The position numbers and the translations under genes were made by a program. Shown here piece after piece: positions 1-7,977 of a DNA stretch of 64,000 bases (positions within the stretch are counted from its first letter, which is position 1; each line of letters opens with the position of its first letter). Under the pieces are notes generated by a model. The model ran no database searches. It saw only the letters and a program-made list of their open reading frames with translations, and had not been told where the DNA came from. The stretch comes from Phocaeicola vulgatus (lineage in GTDB: Bacteria; Bacteroidota; Bacteroidia; Bacteroidales; Tannerellaceae): NCBI GenBank assembly GCA_022009975.1, contig CP091733.1, positions 2,524,501 through 2,588,500 on the forward strand, in the 5' to 3' direction.

Positions 1-80
1 TAAGCACGCTCCAGGTTATTGCCATCTACCTTAAAGTATAGCCCCAGCGAGCGGCCGTTATCGGGTAGGTATCCAAATAT
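1..80 (-). CDS. Transposase second frame (orfB), partial
   Basis: In the -1 frame relative to orfA, the sequence after the A7 run reads IFGYLPDNGRSLGLYF, then KVDGNNLERA, to the window edge. This resembles the region where the N-terminal domain joins the DDE catalytic domain in this transposase family (a 'GK-ERQY'-like motif normally follows). Only about 26 codons are visible. No independent start codon is evident, which supports translation as a fusion with orfA. The catalytic residues are outside the window. Confidence 0.5.
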   Translation of the reverse strand, partial: MFGYLPDNGRSLGLYFKVDGNNLERA

Positions 81-463
81 TTTTTTAAGACATCAGCAAA
101 CTCTTTAGAGTAGCTGGTGTTATCAGCAAGCAACGAATACCTGTCAAGGATTACGTTTCTGCCTTCTGCCGTTAACCATCTGCGACGTCTGACATGAAGA
201 ACGACCTTGTGATCACGGATAGGAAAGTCGTTAACCTGACGGCTTTCCGTAAAAACCATTGGGCTTAAGGTCGTGCCACTCTTCTTCTCGTGAATCTTTT
301 TTTCGTCAAGATAGATGTGAAGAAGGATACGCTCATCACCCGTCTCTTCAATAATGCCTGTGTGATCTTCGTTAACGGCTGTAACGTCGAAGAACTCAAG
401 TATGCCTTTGGGAAGAAGGTAACTTGCCAGAATCTTATAGTCAAATGTTGATTGTTTACTCAT
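26..463 (-). CDS. ISAon1-type transposase N-terminal protein (orfA)
   Basis: This protein of about 145 residues corresponds to the N-terminal-region protein of two-frame ISAon1-type transposases. It begins MSKQSTFDYKILASYLLPKG and has the family hallmarks: a 'YLDEKK' stretch, 'NDFPIRDHKVVLHVRRRRW', and a tail 'FADVLKKYLDTYP'. The start at 463 is chosen because an upstream in-frame ATG (493) adds residues unlike the family. The catalytic DDE part lies in the next frame, which begins before this stop and leaves the window. I see no typical start for that frame, so the two parts are probably joined by ribosomal frameshifting at the A7 run at 80-86. Confidence 0.8.
   Translation of the reverse strand: MSKQSTFDYKILASYLLPKGILEFFDVTAVNEDHTGIIEETGDERILLHIYLDEKKIHEKKSGTTLSPMVFTESRQVNDFPIRDHKVVLHVRRRRWLTAEGRNVILDRYSLLADNTSYSKEFADVLKKYLDTYPITAARWGYTLR
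80..86 (-). other. Putative -1 frameshift slippery heptamer (A AAA AAA)
   Basis: On the coding strand the orfA frame reads tta aaa aaa tat, so the seven A residues form an X XXY YYZ heptamer exactly in frame. Slipping back one base gives ata ttt gga and enters the second transposase frame, which is open to the window edge. A-rich heptamers of this kind are used by IS1- and IS3-type elements. A downstream stimulatory structure was not examined. A sequencing error in the run is the alternative, given how many homopolymer indels this window holds. Confidence 0.5.
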
Positions 464-533
464 GGCTACAAAGTTAAGACATCGCATGAACATTTAAACA
501 TTAAACAAGAAAAAATATACCTATACTACAAAT

Positions 534-1244
534 TTAAGCCACGGATATTTGCAACTGGGCCGAGATATACCTTGTGAACCATTGCGTGAGGGTGCTCTGA
601 AAACCGTCCCATACGGAGATGGCAAAGGCTATCGGTCCCAAGATGGAGAGTACAATCAGAAAGAATGTCCGAAGCGTGTCGATGAGCAAGGCGGCAGCAG
701 CAAAAAGCAGTTCCAAGAGTTCCCGCACCATATTGCGAAGCGATTTCTTGAGGTTGTACATACTGCGTTCCACATACATTCCCGCCATCGTCGCCATATC
801 CGAGGGAGCAATACCGAGTTCATCCAGTTTCTTGTCGAACTCCTCATTGCTGACCAGATAGGCTGTTTCGGGATTCTTCACCATCGCCTCGTACTCCAGC
901 TTGTCCCGCAACTTGCGGTATTCGTCCATACTGAAGGTCTGCTTTTCGAGCATCTTGTGCGTCCCTTGCACAACGGGACTGAGTACCCCGTTGATAGTCT
1001 CCAGCACCATCGGAAAGAAGAGAATGCAAAGACCGAGCGCAAAGGGACGGAGCAACGGATAGACGTCAATGGGTTCGGCACGAGCCAAGGTCTGCCACAC
1101 CCGAAGTGCCACATAAAAGAGCGCGCCCAAGCCCGCAATGCCTTTGGCGACACCTATCATGTCGCCGCACATCGGCATCATCTCCGTGTAAAGGGTACGG
1201 AGGACTTGGTGCAGGTTGTCAAATTCCGCTCCCATACCTACCAA
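534..1244 (-). pseudogene. traJ: Conjugative transposon protein TraJ, truncated by IS
   Basis: TraJ is the polytopic inner-membrane component (VirB6/TrbL-like) of the Bacteroidales conjugation channel. The visible 236 residues include two N-terminal hydrophobic segments (about 25-45 and 68-85), a charged middle region (about 95-165) and two C-terminal hydrophobic segments (about 178-215). Around residue 229 (WFTRYIS) the sequence leaves the family and ends after eight IS-encoded residues, so about a quarter to a third of the usual length is missing. The ATG overlaps the end of traI by 7 bp, as expected in this operon. The insertion removes the C-terminus and probably reduces transcription of traK onward, which lie off the left edge. 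Transfer of this copy of the ICE is probably impaired. Confidence 0.85.
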
Positions 1245-1867
1245 TACCTTTCGTTGTCCGTTCCATAGAGCGAAAGCACCCGGTCAGTGTCCTGCTGCTT
1301 CTTGGCTCTGAGGTAGCTCACGGAGATGTTCTTGTTCGTGTAGTAACGCACGAGGTTGCGGTAGTCCCGCACCTCCTTGTAGCAGCGATCCACCACGTCC
1401 ATACGTTCCTTGTCGGTCATCTTCAGCGTGGTGATGTTCACCACTTGCTTCAGCTCCTTGAGCAGGTTGTTGCTCTCTCCGAGCAGTTTGGTATAGCCGT
1501 TGGCAATGGCGACCAGCTCCTCCGGTCGGAAGTTCGGGTCGGAGAGCATCTTCTTGTAGTTGTTCACATAGATGTCGGAGATTTCCCCGACCATCAGGAT
1601 GGTCTCCTTCACCCGTTGGGCATCCCGCACGAGGTCGTTCACCTTTTTCAGGGCATCGTAGTACTTCTTGCTCTCATTGTAGAGCTTCTCGACCTCCTTG
1701 AAGTTGTCAAGCGTGTTCTTGACCGTCTTGGAGGTCTGCACGATTTCCTTGGTCGTGTTGATGATACTCTGTGCAAGGTTGGTGGGGTCTGTGACCACCC
1801 ATTGGGCGTGTGCGCTGCCTGCCAAGAGGCAACCGCACGCCATAAGCATTAAAATTTTCTTTCTCAT
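1238..1867 (-). CDS. traI: Conjugative transposon protein TraI (DUF4141)
   Basis: A 209-residue exported protein of the DUF4141 family, found between traG and traJ in CTnDOT-type elements. Residues 1-21 form a signal peptide (MRKKILMLMACGCLLAGSAHA, cleaved before QW). The rest is almost entirely charged alpha-helix with long coiled-coil stretches (about 40-140), which fits a periplasmic scaffold. A VirB5-like role has been proposed from position and architecture; that is inference. The stop overlaps the traJ start, and 32 bp separate it from the end of traG, so it is part of the tra operon. There is no separate traH-like reading frame in that gap. Confidence 0.88.
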   Translation of the reverse strand: MRKKILMLMACGCLLAGSAHAQWVVTDPTNLAQSIINTTKEIVQTSKTVKNTLDNFKEVEKLYNESKKYYDALKKVNDLVRDAQRVKETILMVGEISDIYVNNYKKMLSDPNFRPEELVAIANGYTKLLGESNNLLKELKQVVNITTLKMTDKERMDVVDRCYKEVRDYRNLVRYYTNKNISVSYLRAKKQQDTDRVLSLYGTDNERYW

Positions 1868-1899
1868 TTTACGTTGGATTTTAGTGTGATTATTCCTTA

Positions 1900-4382
1900 C
1901 TATGCTTCTTCGGCGAGCAGCCTGACGGCAAGCTCCATATTGCCGCCGAGTTGCTTGGCACGGGCGAGTACGCGCATCTTCTCAGTCTCCTCCGTCGTGT
2001 AGGTGAGGTATTCGGCTTTCGAGACTTCGGTGGCATAGACGGCGGACTGAACACCGCCCAGACCGACCCACACCTCCTTGTATGACCGTGTGGCATCGTT
2101 GCTCTGATTGATGGAGAGTATCTGCCCCCGTTCCTTGTCCGTCAGTCCCAAGAGTGCCTGAATCTGGTCGAACTTGTTCATGTACTTGCGCTGGTCAAGC
2201 AGAATCTTGCAATCACTATTATTGATGATGGACTCCTTGACCACGGGTGAGGAGATAATGTCGTCCACCTCCTGTGTCACCACAACCGCCTCTCCGAAGA
2301 ACTTACGCACGGTCTTATAGAGGTAGCGTATGTAGCCCGCCATGTTTGCAGAGGCAATCGCTTTCCAAGCTTCCTCGATGAGGATAACCTTCCGTATTCC
2401 CTTCAGCCTTCGCATCTTGTTGATGAACAGCTCCATGATGATGATGGTCGTGATGGGGAAAAGGATGGGATGATCCTTTATCGCATCAATCTCGAAGACG
2501 ATAAAGCGTGCGTTCAGCAGGTCGAGCTGCTTGTCCGAGTTCAGCAGGTAGTCGTATTCGCCACCTTTATAGTACGGCTCCAAGACGTTGAGAAAATTGG
2601 CCAAGTCAAAATCCTTTTCCCTGACCTTTTCTCACGGAGCAATGCCGAGTAGTCGGTGGTGAGATACTCGTAAAAGCTGTTGAACGAAGGAACGATACCG
2701 TCGTCCGTCTTGATACGCTCGATAAAGAGCGACACGGCATTGGAGAGGGCAACTTCCTCCGAACGGGTGGCAGGCTCGTTGTCCTTCTTCCAGAGGGTCA
2801 GCAGCAGGGTTTTGATGCTCTCCCGTTTCTCCACATCATACACCTTGTCGGTGGTATAGAAGGGATTGAAGCTGATGGGACTCTCATCCGAATAGATGAA
2901 ATAGATCCCGTCCTCGCCCTGTGTCTTGTGGCGTATCATCTCGCACAAGCCCTGATAGCTGTTTCCCGTGTCCACCAAAACGATATGGGTATTCTGCTCC
3001 CAATACTGCCTTAGCAGATGGTTGGTGAAGAACGACTTGCCCGAACCCGAAGGACCCAAGATGAACTTGTTGCGGTTCGTGGTGATGCCTTTCTTCATCG
3101 GCAAATCGGAGATGTCGAGATGAATCGGCTTGCCGCTGCGGTCAGCCATCTTGATGCCGAACGGAGAGAGTGAATCACGATAGTTGGTCTCCTCATTGAA
3201 GAAACAGACCGCCTGCTCGATGAAGGTGTAAACTCTCTTCTGCGGGGAAGTCGGCTTCATTGCCGGGAATGCCTGCCCAAAACAGCGTCGGCACATCCAC
3301 CGTGTTGTGACGTGGCTTGCACTCCATCAGTGCGAGCTGGCTGCCCACGTCGTTGCGGATGCGGCGGAGTTCCTCTTTATCCTCGCTCCACGCCAAGACG
3401 TTGCAATGGCAGCGGACGGAGGTAAGCCCGAAACTGTGCGCCTCGTTCAGATATTCGTCAATCCACTGCTTGTTGATTTGGTTGCTTCGGCTGTAACGGG
3501 AGAGCGAATGCATGTTCCGCGCGTTCTTCTCGAAGCGTTGCAGGTTCTCCGCACAGTCATCAATCAAGACATACTGATTATAGATATGGTTGCACGAGAG
3601 CAACAGCCCAACGGGAGCGGCAAAGGAAAGGCTGCAGTCGCTGCGGTCGGTGGAGAGACGCTCATAGCGCATATCAGTGTTTACCAGTCCGGGCAGGTCT
3701 TCCGTATCGGAGAGCGTATGCAGGCAGAGCCGCTTGTCGCCGATACGCATACGGTCGGCTCTCAGGTCGATGTCCTCCAAGACCGTCGTGTCGGAGAGGG
3801 AAAGCGAGAAATACTTTTCTATCAGTCCCGGCGTCTCCGCCGTCCCGATAATCTCCTCGTCCGTCAGGCGAGAGAGGCGAATAAAACCGCTTTCGTTCAT
3901 AATCCGCTCGAATTGCTCGGTCGCTTCGAGGAACTTGCGGGCAGTATCCTTGTCCCGTACCTCCTTGGGGATGATATGCCCTCGGCAGAGCGTAGAAAAA
4001 TTGCTTTGCTGCCGGTTGCGGTTCTTGGTCGTCTTGGTCAGGAACAGGTAGCAGGCGTGGTTCAGGAACGGTCGCTCATTGAAGTGCCGCTCGAAACTGC
4101 GGGAGAGGAAACCCATATCCTCCTTTTGCAAGTCCGGACGATAGCCTTCCTTGACAAACCAGTCCTGCTTGTGCACGACACTGTAGGTCGGCAACACCTT
4201 GATTGCCTTTACCCAAGCCGAATGGATGGCAGCATACTCCGCGCTTGTCACCGTATAGAGTTCGGGCAAGTCCACCCGAAAGGCGACCGTGATGTCGGCG
4301 TCCTTCGAGAGGATGCACCCCTCTTCGACGGCAAGTAGCGGGAAGCGGTTTCCAGCGTGGTGGCTTTCAGTACGTTTCTCAT
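1900..4382 (-). CDS. traG: Conjugation ATPase TraG (VirB4-like), three frameshifts
   Basis: TraG powers the type IV secretion channel. The repaired product is about 827 residues. It starts MRNVLKATTLE at 4382 with an ATGA overlap onto traF. Family landmarks are the N-terminal 'ADITVAFRVDLPELYT', a Walker A motif GPSGSGKSFF, a Walker B region around 'VILIEEAWKA', and the C-terminal 'VVVTQEVDDII' and 'LLDQRKYMNKF' blocks. The reading frame is broken near 4349-4351 (AAAA read as AAA), near 3230-3232 (one base extra or two lost) and near 2627-2630 (AAAAA read as AAAA). Each repair restores the family sequence, so the lesions look like base-calling errors rather than decay. If genuine, the ICE could not transfer itself. 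Confidence 0.88.
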
Positions 4383-4759
4383 TGTCTTTCCTCCTTTTCT
4401 TTTTTGTTAGTGTTCTCACGATGTTTCCTCTTTCGTCTCGGCACTCCTTTGTGGCGCAACAGACGGGGAATGCGTCGTCGGTTGATAAGGTATCGGGGAT
4501 GGCTATGCAAGGCGGAACGCTTCATCAGCCCGTGTTCCCCGTACTTCCTGTTCAGGGAGAAGGTCTGCCACACCAGAATGGATGCGGCAGTCCCTCCGAA
4601 GCCGATACAGATCCATTGATTGACACCCGCCATATAGAGGATGACAAACAGCACGAAAAGGGCAAGCAGCCCTCCGGCGAAGATGAACAGATACTGGCTT
4701 TTGAGTCCCTGAAACTCTACCGAGCGACCGATTCCCTTGTTAATAGGATAGGTCTCCAT
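4379..4759 (-). CDS. traF: Conjugative transposon protein TraF (DUF4133)
   Basis: A 126-residue inner-membrane protein of the DUF4133 family. It has two adjacent membrane segments (about residues 24-44 and 48-66) followed by a very basic tail (RRKRKHRENTNKKEKEE). By size and position between TraE and the TraG ATPase it corresponds to VirB3-like proteins; that comparison is inference. It starts METYPINKGIGRSVEFQGLK, a well-conserved family N-terminus. It begins 4 bp after traE ends and overlaps traG by ATGA, so the three are very probably translationally coupled. Confidence 0.88.
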   Translation of the reverse strand: METYPINKGIGRSVEFQGLKSQYLFIFAGGLLALFVLFVILYMAGVNQWICIGFGGTAASILVWQTFSLNRKYGEHGLMKRSALHSHPRYLINRRRIPRLLRHKGVPRRKRKHRENTNKKEKEERQ

Positions 4760-4763
4760 AGGC

Positions 4764-5062
4764 TTAGAGGAAGAAACTTCTTAAAATGGTGGCTGCGACT
4801 ATCAAGAAATACACGCCCCAAACCAGCTTGCGGCTGTCTTCGAGGTGTCCGGGTCGCCTGACGAAAATTTTGAGTACACTTTTACCCCACCGATGAGTCC
4901 CACGACCGCACCGATGGCGTAGATGAGTTTCGTGGCTGGGTCGAAATAGCTCGTCACCATGTTGGTGGCTTGGTTGATGCCCGACAAGCCGTTGCCTTGG
5001 GCAAAGGCAGAGGAAATGGATAGCAGCAGGACGGCTGCGATAAGAAAATGTCTTTTGGTCAT
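4764..5062 (-). CDS. traE: Conjugative transposon protein TraE (DUF4134), frameshift repaired
   Basis: A 98-residue DUF4134 protein with a signal peptide (MTKRHFLIAAVLLLSISSAFA), a short periplasmic part and two hydrophobic segments, an architecture like VirB2 pilins. The motif YSKFSSGDPDTSKTAASWFG is typical. In the raw sequence a stop follows WFGACIS. Restoring one base in the run at 4807-4809 continues to IFLIVAATILRSFFL and stops 4 bp before traF, which is the normal family end. Upstream lies a 170-bp gap holding a GC-rich hairpin (5080-5104), so traE may head its own transcript from the internal promoter at 5598-5605. Confidence 0.82.
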
Positions 5063-5079
5063 AAATCTTTGTTTTGTGC

Positions 5080-5104
5080 CGGGAGGATTGGATAGGTCCT
5101 CCCG
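5080..5104 (-). promoter_or_regulatory. Hairpin in the traE leader
   Basis: CGGGAGG (5080-5086) pairs with CCTCCCG (5098-5104) around an 11-nt loop, 18 bases upstream of the traE start. There is no T-tract on either side, so it does not look like a simple terminator. It could be an attenuation or mRNA-stability element in the traE leader; no function is shown by the sequence. Confidence 0.3.
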
Positions 5105-5235
5105 ACGGATGAATACTGTTGTTACTTTCGGATGTCAGTGGTGACTCTCTTAGGGTCAGCCGTACTCTTTTTCTTTCATTGCTTTTACTACATAAAGGGT
5201 TCATACTATTGGGACAAAACCATTCGGAAGGGATG

Positions 5236-5825
5236 TTACGCCTTTTCGCCGCTGTAAAGATCCTCGAAACGGGCACGGACGATTTCATCGATCGTGGCCG
5301 AGCGTTTCGCGTCGCTTCGGAGCGTCTCCATCAGGCGGGTTCCTTCCAACGCTCTCAGCGTATCGCCGGTTCTCTGTCGCTCTGCGTCGGTATGGGCGTG
5401 GCGGTGAATGACCGCCAAGGCTTCCAGCACCCGTTCAAAATCAATCCCCGTGGCATATTCGCTTTCTCCTCGTATGGGAAGTTCTTCGTCCTCCTCTTCA
5501 AACGATGGAGCATCCGAAGACCCATACGTTAAAGGAATCTCATCTATGTCGGGCTGTTCATCCGGCTCTTCCGATGGTTCTTGTCCGTTTTCGAGGGCAA
5601 ATGTAGAAGCCTTTTTTGCTTCCGCCTCGCCTTTTGGATAACTGCGTACTTGTGGCGTCGAGTGGCTTATCTTAAAGCGACTCTTTCCGATGATTTCGGC
5701 TTCACGGACCGTTTGACAAGGCTCTTTTTGGGGTGCTCCCTTCTTTCTTCTTTCCGCTCATACAAAAGAAAAAGCAGCAGCCACACAAGATAGAGCAAGA
5801 GAAGGACAAGGACTATTCGGAACAT
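5236..5825 (-). CDS. DUF4122 family conjugal protein, frameshift repaired
   Basis: Two open frames join into a protein of about 196 residues. Residues 1-22 are a membrane anchor (MFRIVLVLLLLYLVWLLLFL). A basic linker and a conserved 'GKSRFKISHST' motif follow, then an acidic, Pro/Glu-rich stretch and a helical C-terminus ending RFEDLYSGEKA. This matches DUF4122 proteins encoded in Bacteroidales ICE tra operons. The frame changes near 5720-5721 (CCC read as CC). The ATG overlaps the upstream ParA-like gene by 13 bp. Unusually, codons around 5641-5661 contain one copy of the ICE regulatory box, and codons at 5598-5605 form a TAnnTTTG box, so an internal promoter appears to be embedded in this gene. 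Confidence 0.7.
5598..5661 (-). promoter_or_regulatory. ICE regulatory box plus -7 element inside DUF4122 gene
   Basis: On the minus strand, CGACGCCACAAGTACGCAGT (5641-5660) differs from the other three copies at one position. After a 35-nt spacer it is followed by TACATTTG (5605-5598), a Bacteroidetes -7 element. No good -33 TTTG lies between them, which is typical of activator-dependent promoters. It would drive traE, F, G, I and J. The surrounding 80 bp also resemble the copy at 9118-9190 (shared GCAAAT-TAGA-GCCTT blocks), so the two sites probably arose by duplication. Confidence 0.6.
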
Positions 5826-6553
5826 AGGCGTTGCAGGATTTCGTAAAGCTCATTACCTAACTTGATACAGAGCCTGCTCAACTTCCCTCCGTGGGGTGGG
5901 AAGAGGGTGCATACCCCCTTTCTGCGTTCGGAAAGCAGCGGACGATACAAACGGGAGTGGCTCAATGAGCTCTGCATCAAGAGGACTCCCGTTTCATCGG
6001 CAAGGGTGCGACAGCGTTCATCGGCATCCTCACGTTCCCAAGCCTCTATCATATTGCGGAGCAGGTAAAGTTCTCTGATATTGCCCTTGCCCATAGTCAG
6101 TATCTGCTCTCCCAAGATGTCTATGAAATGGCGGACGGCTTCCATATCCATCGGACTGCCCGTAACGGGAAAGACGACGGCATCCATTGCCGAAAGCAGT
6201 TCCACCGTTCCTTCGGTACGCATCAATGCAGGAAGGTCGAAGAGAATGCAGCGAGGAGGATTGTCCGCACAGTGTCGCTCCACACGGTTCAGGGCTTCCC
6301 GCACCGGAGCGCAGATAATCGGATAAGGGGTGCAGGGTGTCCGATGTTTCTGGTGCATCAGCTTTTGAGGATTCAGTTCTTCCGACTCTTGTTGCCGCAG
6401 ACGGGCGATGGTATAAACGGGATGGTTGCAATCCACGACGGCGACATCGTACCCTCTGTGGTAATGCAGAATGCTTGCGGCAAGTACCGTAAGCGAAGTT
6501 TTGCCGACACCACCCTTGGGGGAAGCGATGGCGAGATAAATGGGTTTACTCAT
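5813..6553 (-). CDS. Second ParA/MinD-family ATPase of the tra operon
   Basis: A 246-residue P-loop ATPase. It has a deviant Walker A motif, KGGVGKTSLT, near residue 14, an 'AVVDCNHP' switch strand and 'CILFDLPA' as Walker B, all typical of ParA/Soj proteins. It is clearly related to TraA at 7961-8743 (same size, same 'ILHYH-GYDVAVVDC' layout) but divergent, so the operon carries two ParA paralogues separated by traB, traC and traD. Possible roles are positioning of the transfer machinery or partitioning of the circular ICE; neither can be read from the sequence. It begins 29 bp after traD and overlaps the DUF4122 gene. Confidence 0.82.
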   Translation of the reverse strand: MSKPIYLAIASPKGGVGKTSLTVLAASILHYHRGYDVAVVDCNHPVYTIARLRQQESEELNPQKLMHQKHRTPCTPYPIICAPVREALNRVERHCADNPPRCILFDLPALMRTEGTVELLSAMDAVVFPVTGSPMDMEAVRHFIDILGEQILTMGKGNIRELYLLRNMIEAWEREDADERCRTLADETGVLLMQSSLSHSRLYRPLLSERRKGVCTLFPPHGGKLSRLCIKLGNELYEILQRLCSE

Positions 6554-6582
6554 ATTTTCTCTTTTCTTTGAATGGGTGAATA

Positions 6583-7176
6583 CTATGTCTTGATAAATCG
6601 TTTGTAATCGAAATTGCCTGACAGAATCTCTTTCGGGGCTTCTTCGGCAACGCGATCCAGCAGCTTGCGGACACGTTCCCCGGCTGCTTTCTTAATCGCT
6701 TGGAACATCGGGGAGTCCTGTATCTTACAGATGGTTTCGGCGGCTTTGGCAGCTTCCTCTATCGGGGCATTCTTACAGGAGAGGACATTGCCCATTTGTT
6801 GCAGCTCTTCCACGGTGATGCTTTCTGAAAGAGAGTGGCTTTCACCTTGGACTTCCACCAGTACAGATACCTCTTCCTCTTCGAGAATACTTGGAACGGT
6901 CTCTTCCAACATTTCTGTTTCAAAACTCTGTTCTTGTTGTTGCTCTTCTTCAATGGGCAACTCGGCTAAAAGGATATTCTCCTCTTGGGACAGTTCCCTT
7001 TTAGGGATGCGGATGGTAACGACGACTTTTCCCTTGCCCCGTTCCCTGAAAAAGAGCTGCAAGTCACGGTAGAGTCTTACGGTACTCCGATAGCGTCCGT
7101 ACAGAAAGCGGGCGACCTGCACGCTGCCGAGATAGGCTAAGCCTACCAAAAGCAGAATAAAGATGACCTGCTTCAT
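6583..7176 (-). CDS. traD: Conjugal transfer protein TraD
   Basis: A 197-residue protein with an N-terminal membrane segment (about 5-24), a basic juxtamembrane stretch (YGRYRSTVRLYRDLQLFFRERGKGK), then a highly acidic glutamine- and glutamate-rich middle (about 70-115) and a helical C-terminus ending FDYKRFIKT. This fits TraD-type proteins encoded after traC in CTnDOT-like elements, whose function is not known. Its ATG overlaps the end of traC by 4 bp (ATGA), so it is translationally coupled. The reading frame is intact. Confidence 0.7.
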   Translation of the reverse strand: MKQVIFILLLVGLAYLGSVQVARFLYGRYRSTVRLYRDLQLFFRERGKGKVVVTIRIPKRELSQEENILLAELPIEEEQQQEQSFETEMLEETVPSILEEEEVSVLVEVQGESHSLSESITVEELQQMGNVLSCKNAPIEEAAKAAETICKIQDSPMFQAIKKAAGERVRKLLDRVAEEAPKEILSGNFDYKRFIKT

Positions 7177-7577
7177 CGCTCGAAACGTTTACGGAATTGT
7201 TGCTCGAACAAGGCGTCTATCTCATCGCGGTGGGTATCAAGATGGTGACGGATGATGTTGTCAATATAGGCGGAGAGGGGCAGGCTGTTGCCTGTGATTG
7301 TACCCACGATGCAGGCTATCTCATCCTTGATCTGTTGGGATACATAGACGGACACCCCTTTTTCCATGATGTGCCGTCTGAGAAAGGTCTCTTCATAATC
7401 GCTCGGTTCCGGTTTCTGCTTTTCCTTTCCTGTCTCCGAACGCTCTATCAACGTGGTGGAATTACGGATAGTCACCTTAGAGGATACACTCTTGTTTTCC
7501 ATGAGGGCTGTCTGCCCTGCATTCTGTCTTACGTTTTGCTTTTTCATATTACAATAGCTTTTTGAATTTGAGTTCAT
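7173..7577 (-). CDS. traC: DUF3408 protein (TraC-like)
   Basis: A 134-residue DUF3408 protein. The N-terminal half is hydrophilic and low-complexity. The C-terminal half carries the domain, with 'SVYVSQQIKDEIACIVGTI' followed by 'LSAYIDNIIRHHLDTHRDEI', a ribbon-helix-helix-like fold. Related proteins are always encoded directly after traA in Bacteroidales ICEs and may act with the ParA ATPase in binding DNA; this is inference. It overlaps the preceding DUF3408 gene by 29 bp and traD by 4 bp. Confidence 0.75.
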   Translation of the reverse strand: MNSNSKSYCNMKKQNVRQNAGQTALMENKSVSSKVTIRNSTTLIERSETGKEKQKPEPSDYEETFLRRHIMEKGVSVYVSQQIKDEIACIVGTITGNSLPLSAYIDNIIRHHLDTHRDEIDALFEQQFRKRFER

Positions 7578-7977
7578 TTAATCTGTTTATTTCGTCCTTA
7601 TAGACTTCAAAGTGGTGGAGGATGATGTTCTCGACATAGATACCGATGGTCATCTCCCTGTTTTTCATCGACATGACTATCTCCGCCAGCTTTTCCTGCA
7701 ATTCTCTGGCGACATAGATGGTCTTACGGTCTTTCAGGTCGTTGCGGTAGATGAACAAGGATTCATAGTCTCCCTTCGGTATTCTGCGACGGGTGCGGGA
7801 AAGAGGCCGTTTCACCTCCTCAGAGAGTTCTCTCTCTTCCTCCGGAGTTTCTTCGACAGACTCCTTTTCCCCGCAAGAAGCAGAGGGGGAATCCTCCTTC
7901 CGTCTCATGGGAATGCCCTGCGAGATCAGCTCTCTGATGGCATCGGGATTTATCTTTTCTTTATGCTTCTCTGCCAT
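7549..7977 (-). CDS. traB: DUF3408 protein (TraB-like)
   Basis: A 142-residue protein with the same architecture as its neighbour at 7173-7577: a charged N-terminus and a C-terminal DUF3408 domain ('TIYVARELQEKLAEIVMSMK', then 'IGIYVENIILHHFEVYKDEI'). The two are tandem paralogues. The start overlaps the end of traA by 17 bp. Its domain looks like a small ribbon-helix-helix DNA-binding unit, which would suit a partner of the TraA ParA-type ATPase; the sequence alone does not prove DNA binding. Confidence 0.75.
   Translation of the reverse strand: MAEKHKEKINPDAIRELISQGIPMRRKEDSPSASCGEKESVEETPEEERELSEEVKRPLSRTRRRIPKGDYESLFIYRNDLKDRKTIYVARELQEKLAEIVMSMKNREMTIGIYVENIILHHFEVYKDEINRLNELKFKKLL

Larger units (their letters stand above)
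1..560 (-). mobile_element. Insertion sequence (ISAon1-type), one end only
   Basis: This is the 5' end of an insertion sequence that continues past the left edge. It carries the first transposase frame and the start of the second. The right boundary is inferred from traJ: its coding sequence matches the family up to about base 561 (the residues before are WFTRYIS) and then turns into unrelated sequence and a stop. The terminal sequence, read leftwards from about 560, begins GGCCCAGTTGC. The other end and any target duplication are outside the window. The transposase reads in the same direction as the interrupted tra operon. The family assignment rests on the orfA product; the exact end may be off by a few bases. 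Confidence 0.7.

Noticed and set aside
549..1268. Long plus-strand frame opposite traJ
   Set aside because: It mirrors the traJ coding frame, has a histidine-rich composition typical of antisense shadows, and no family features.
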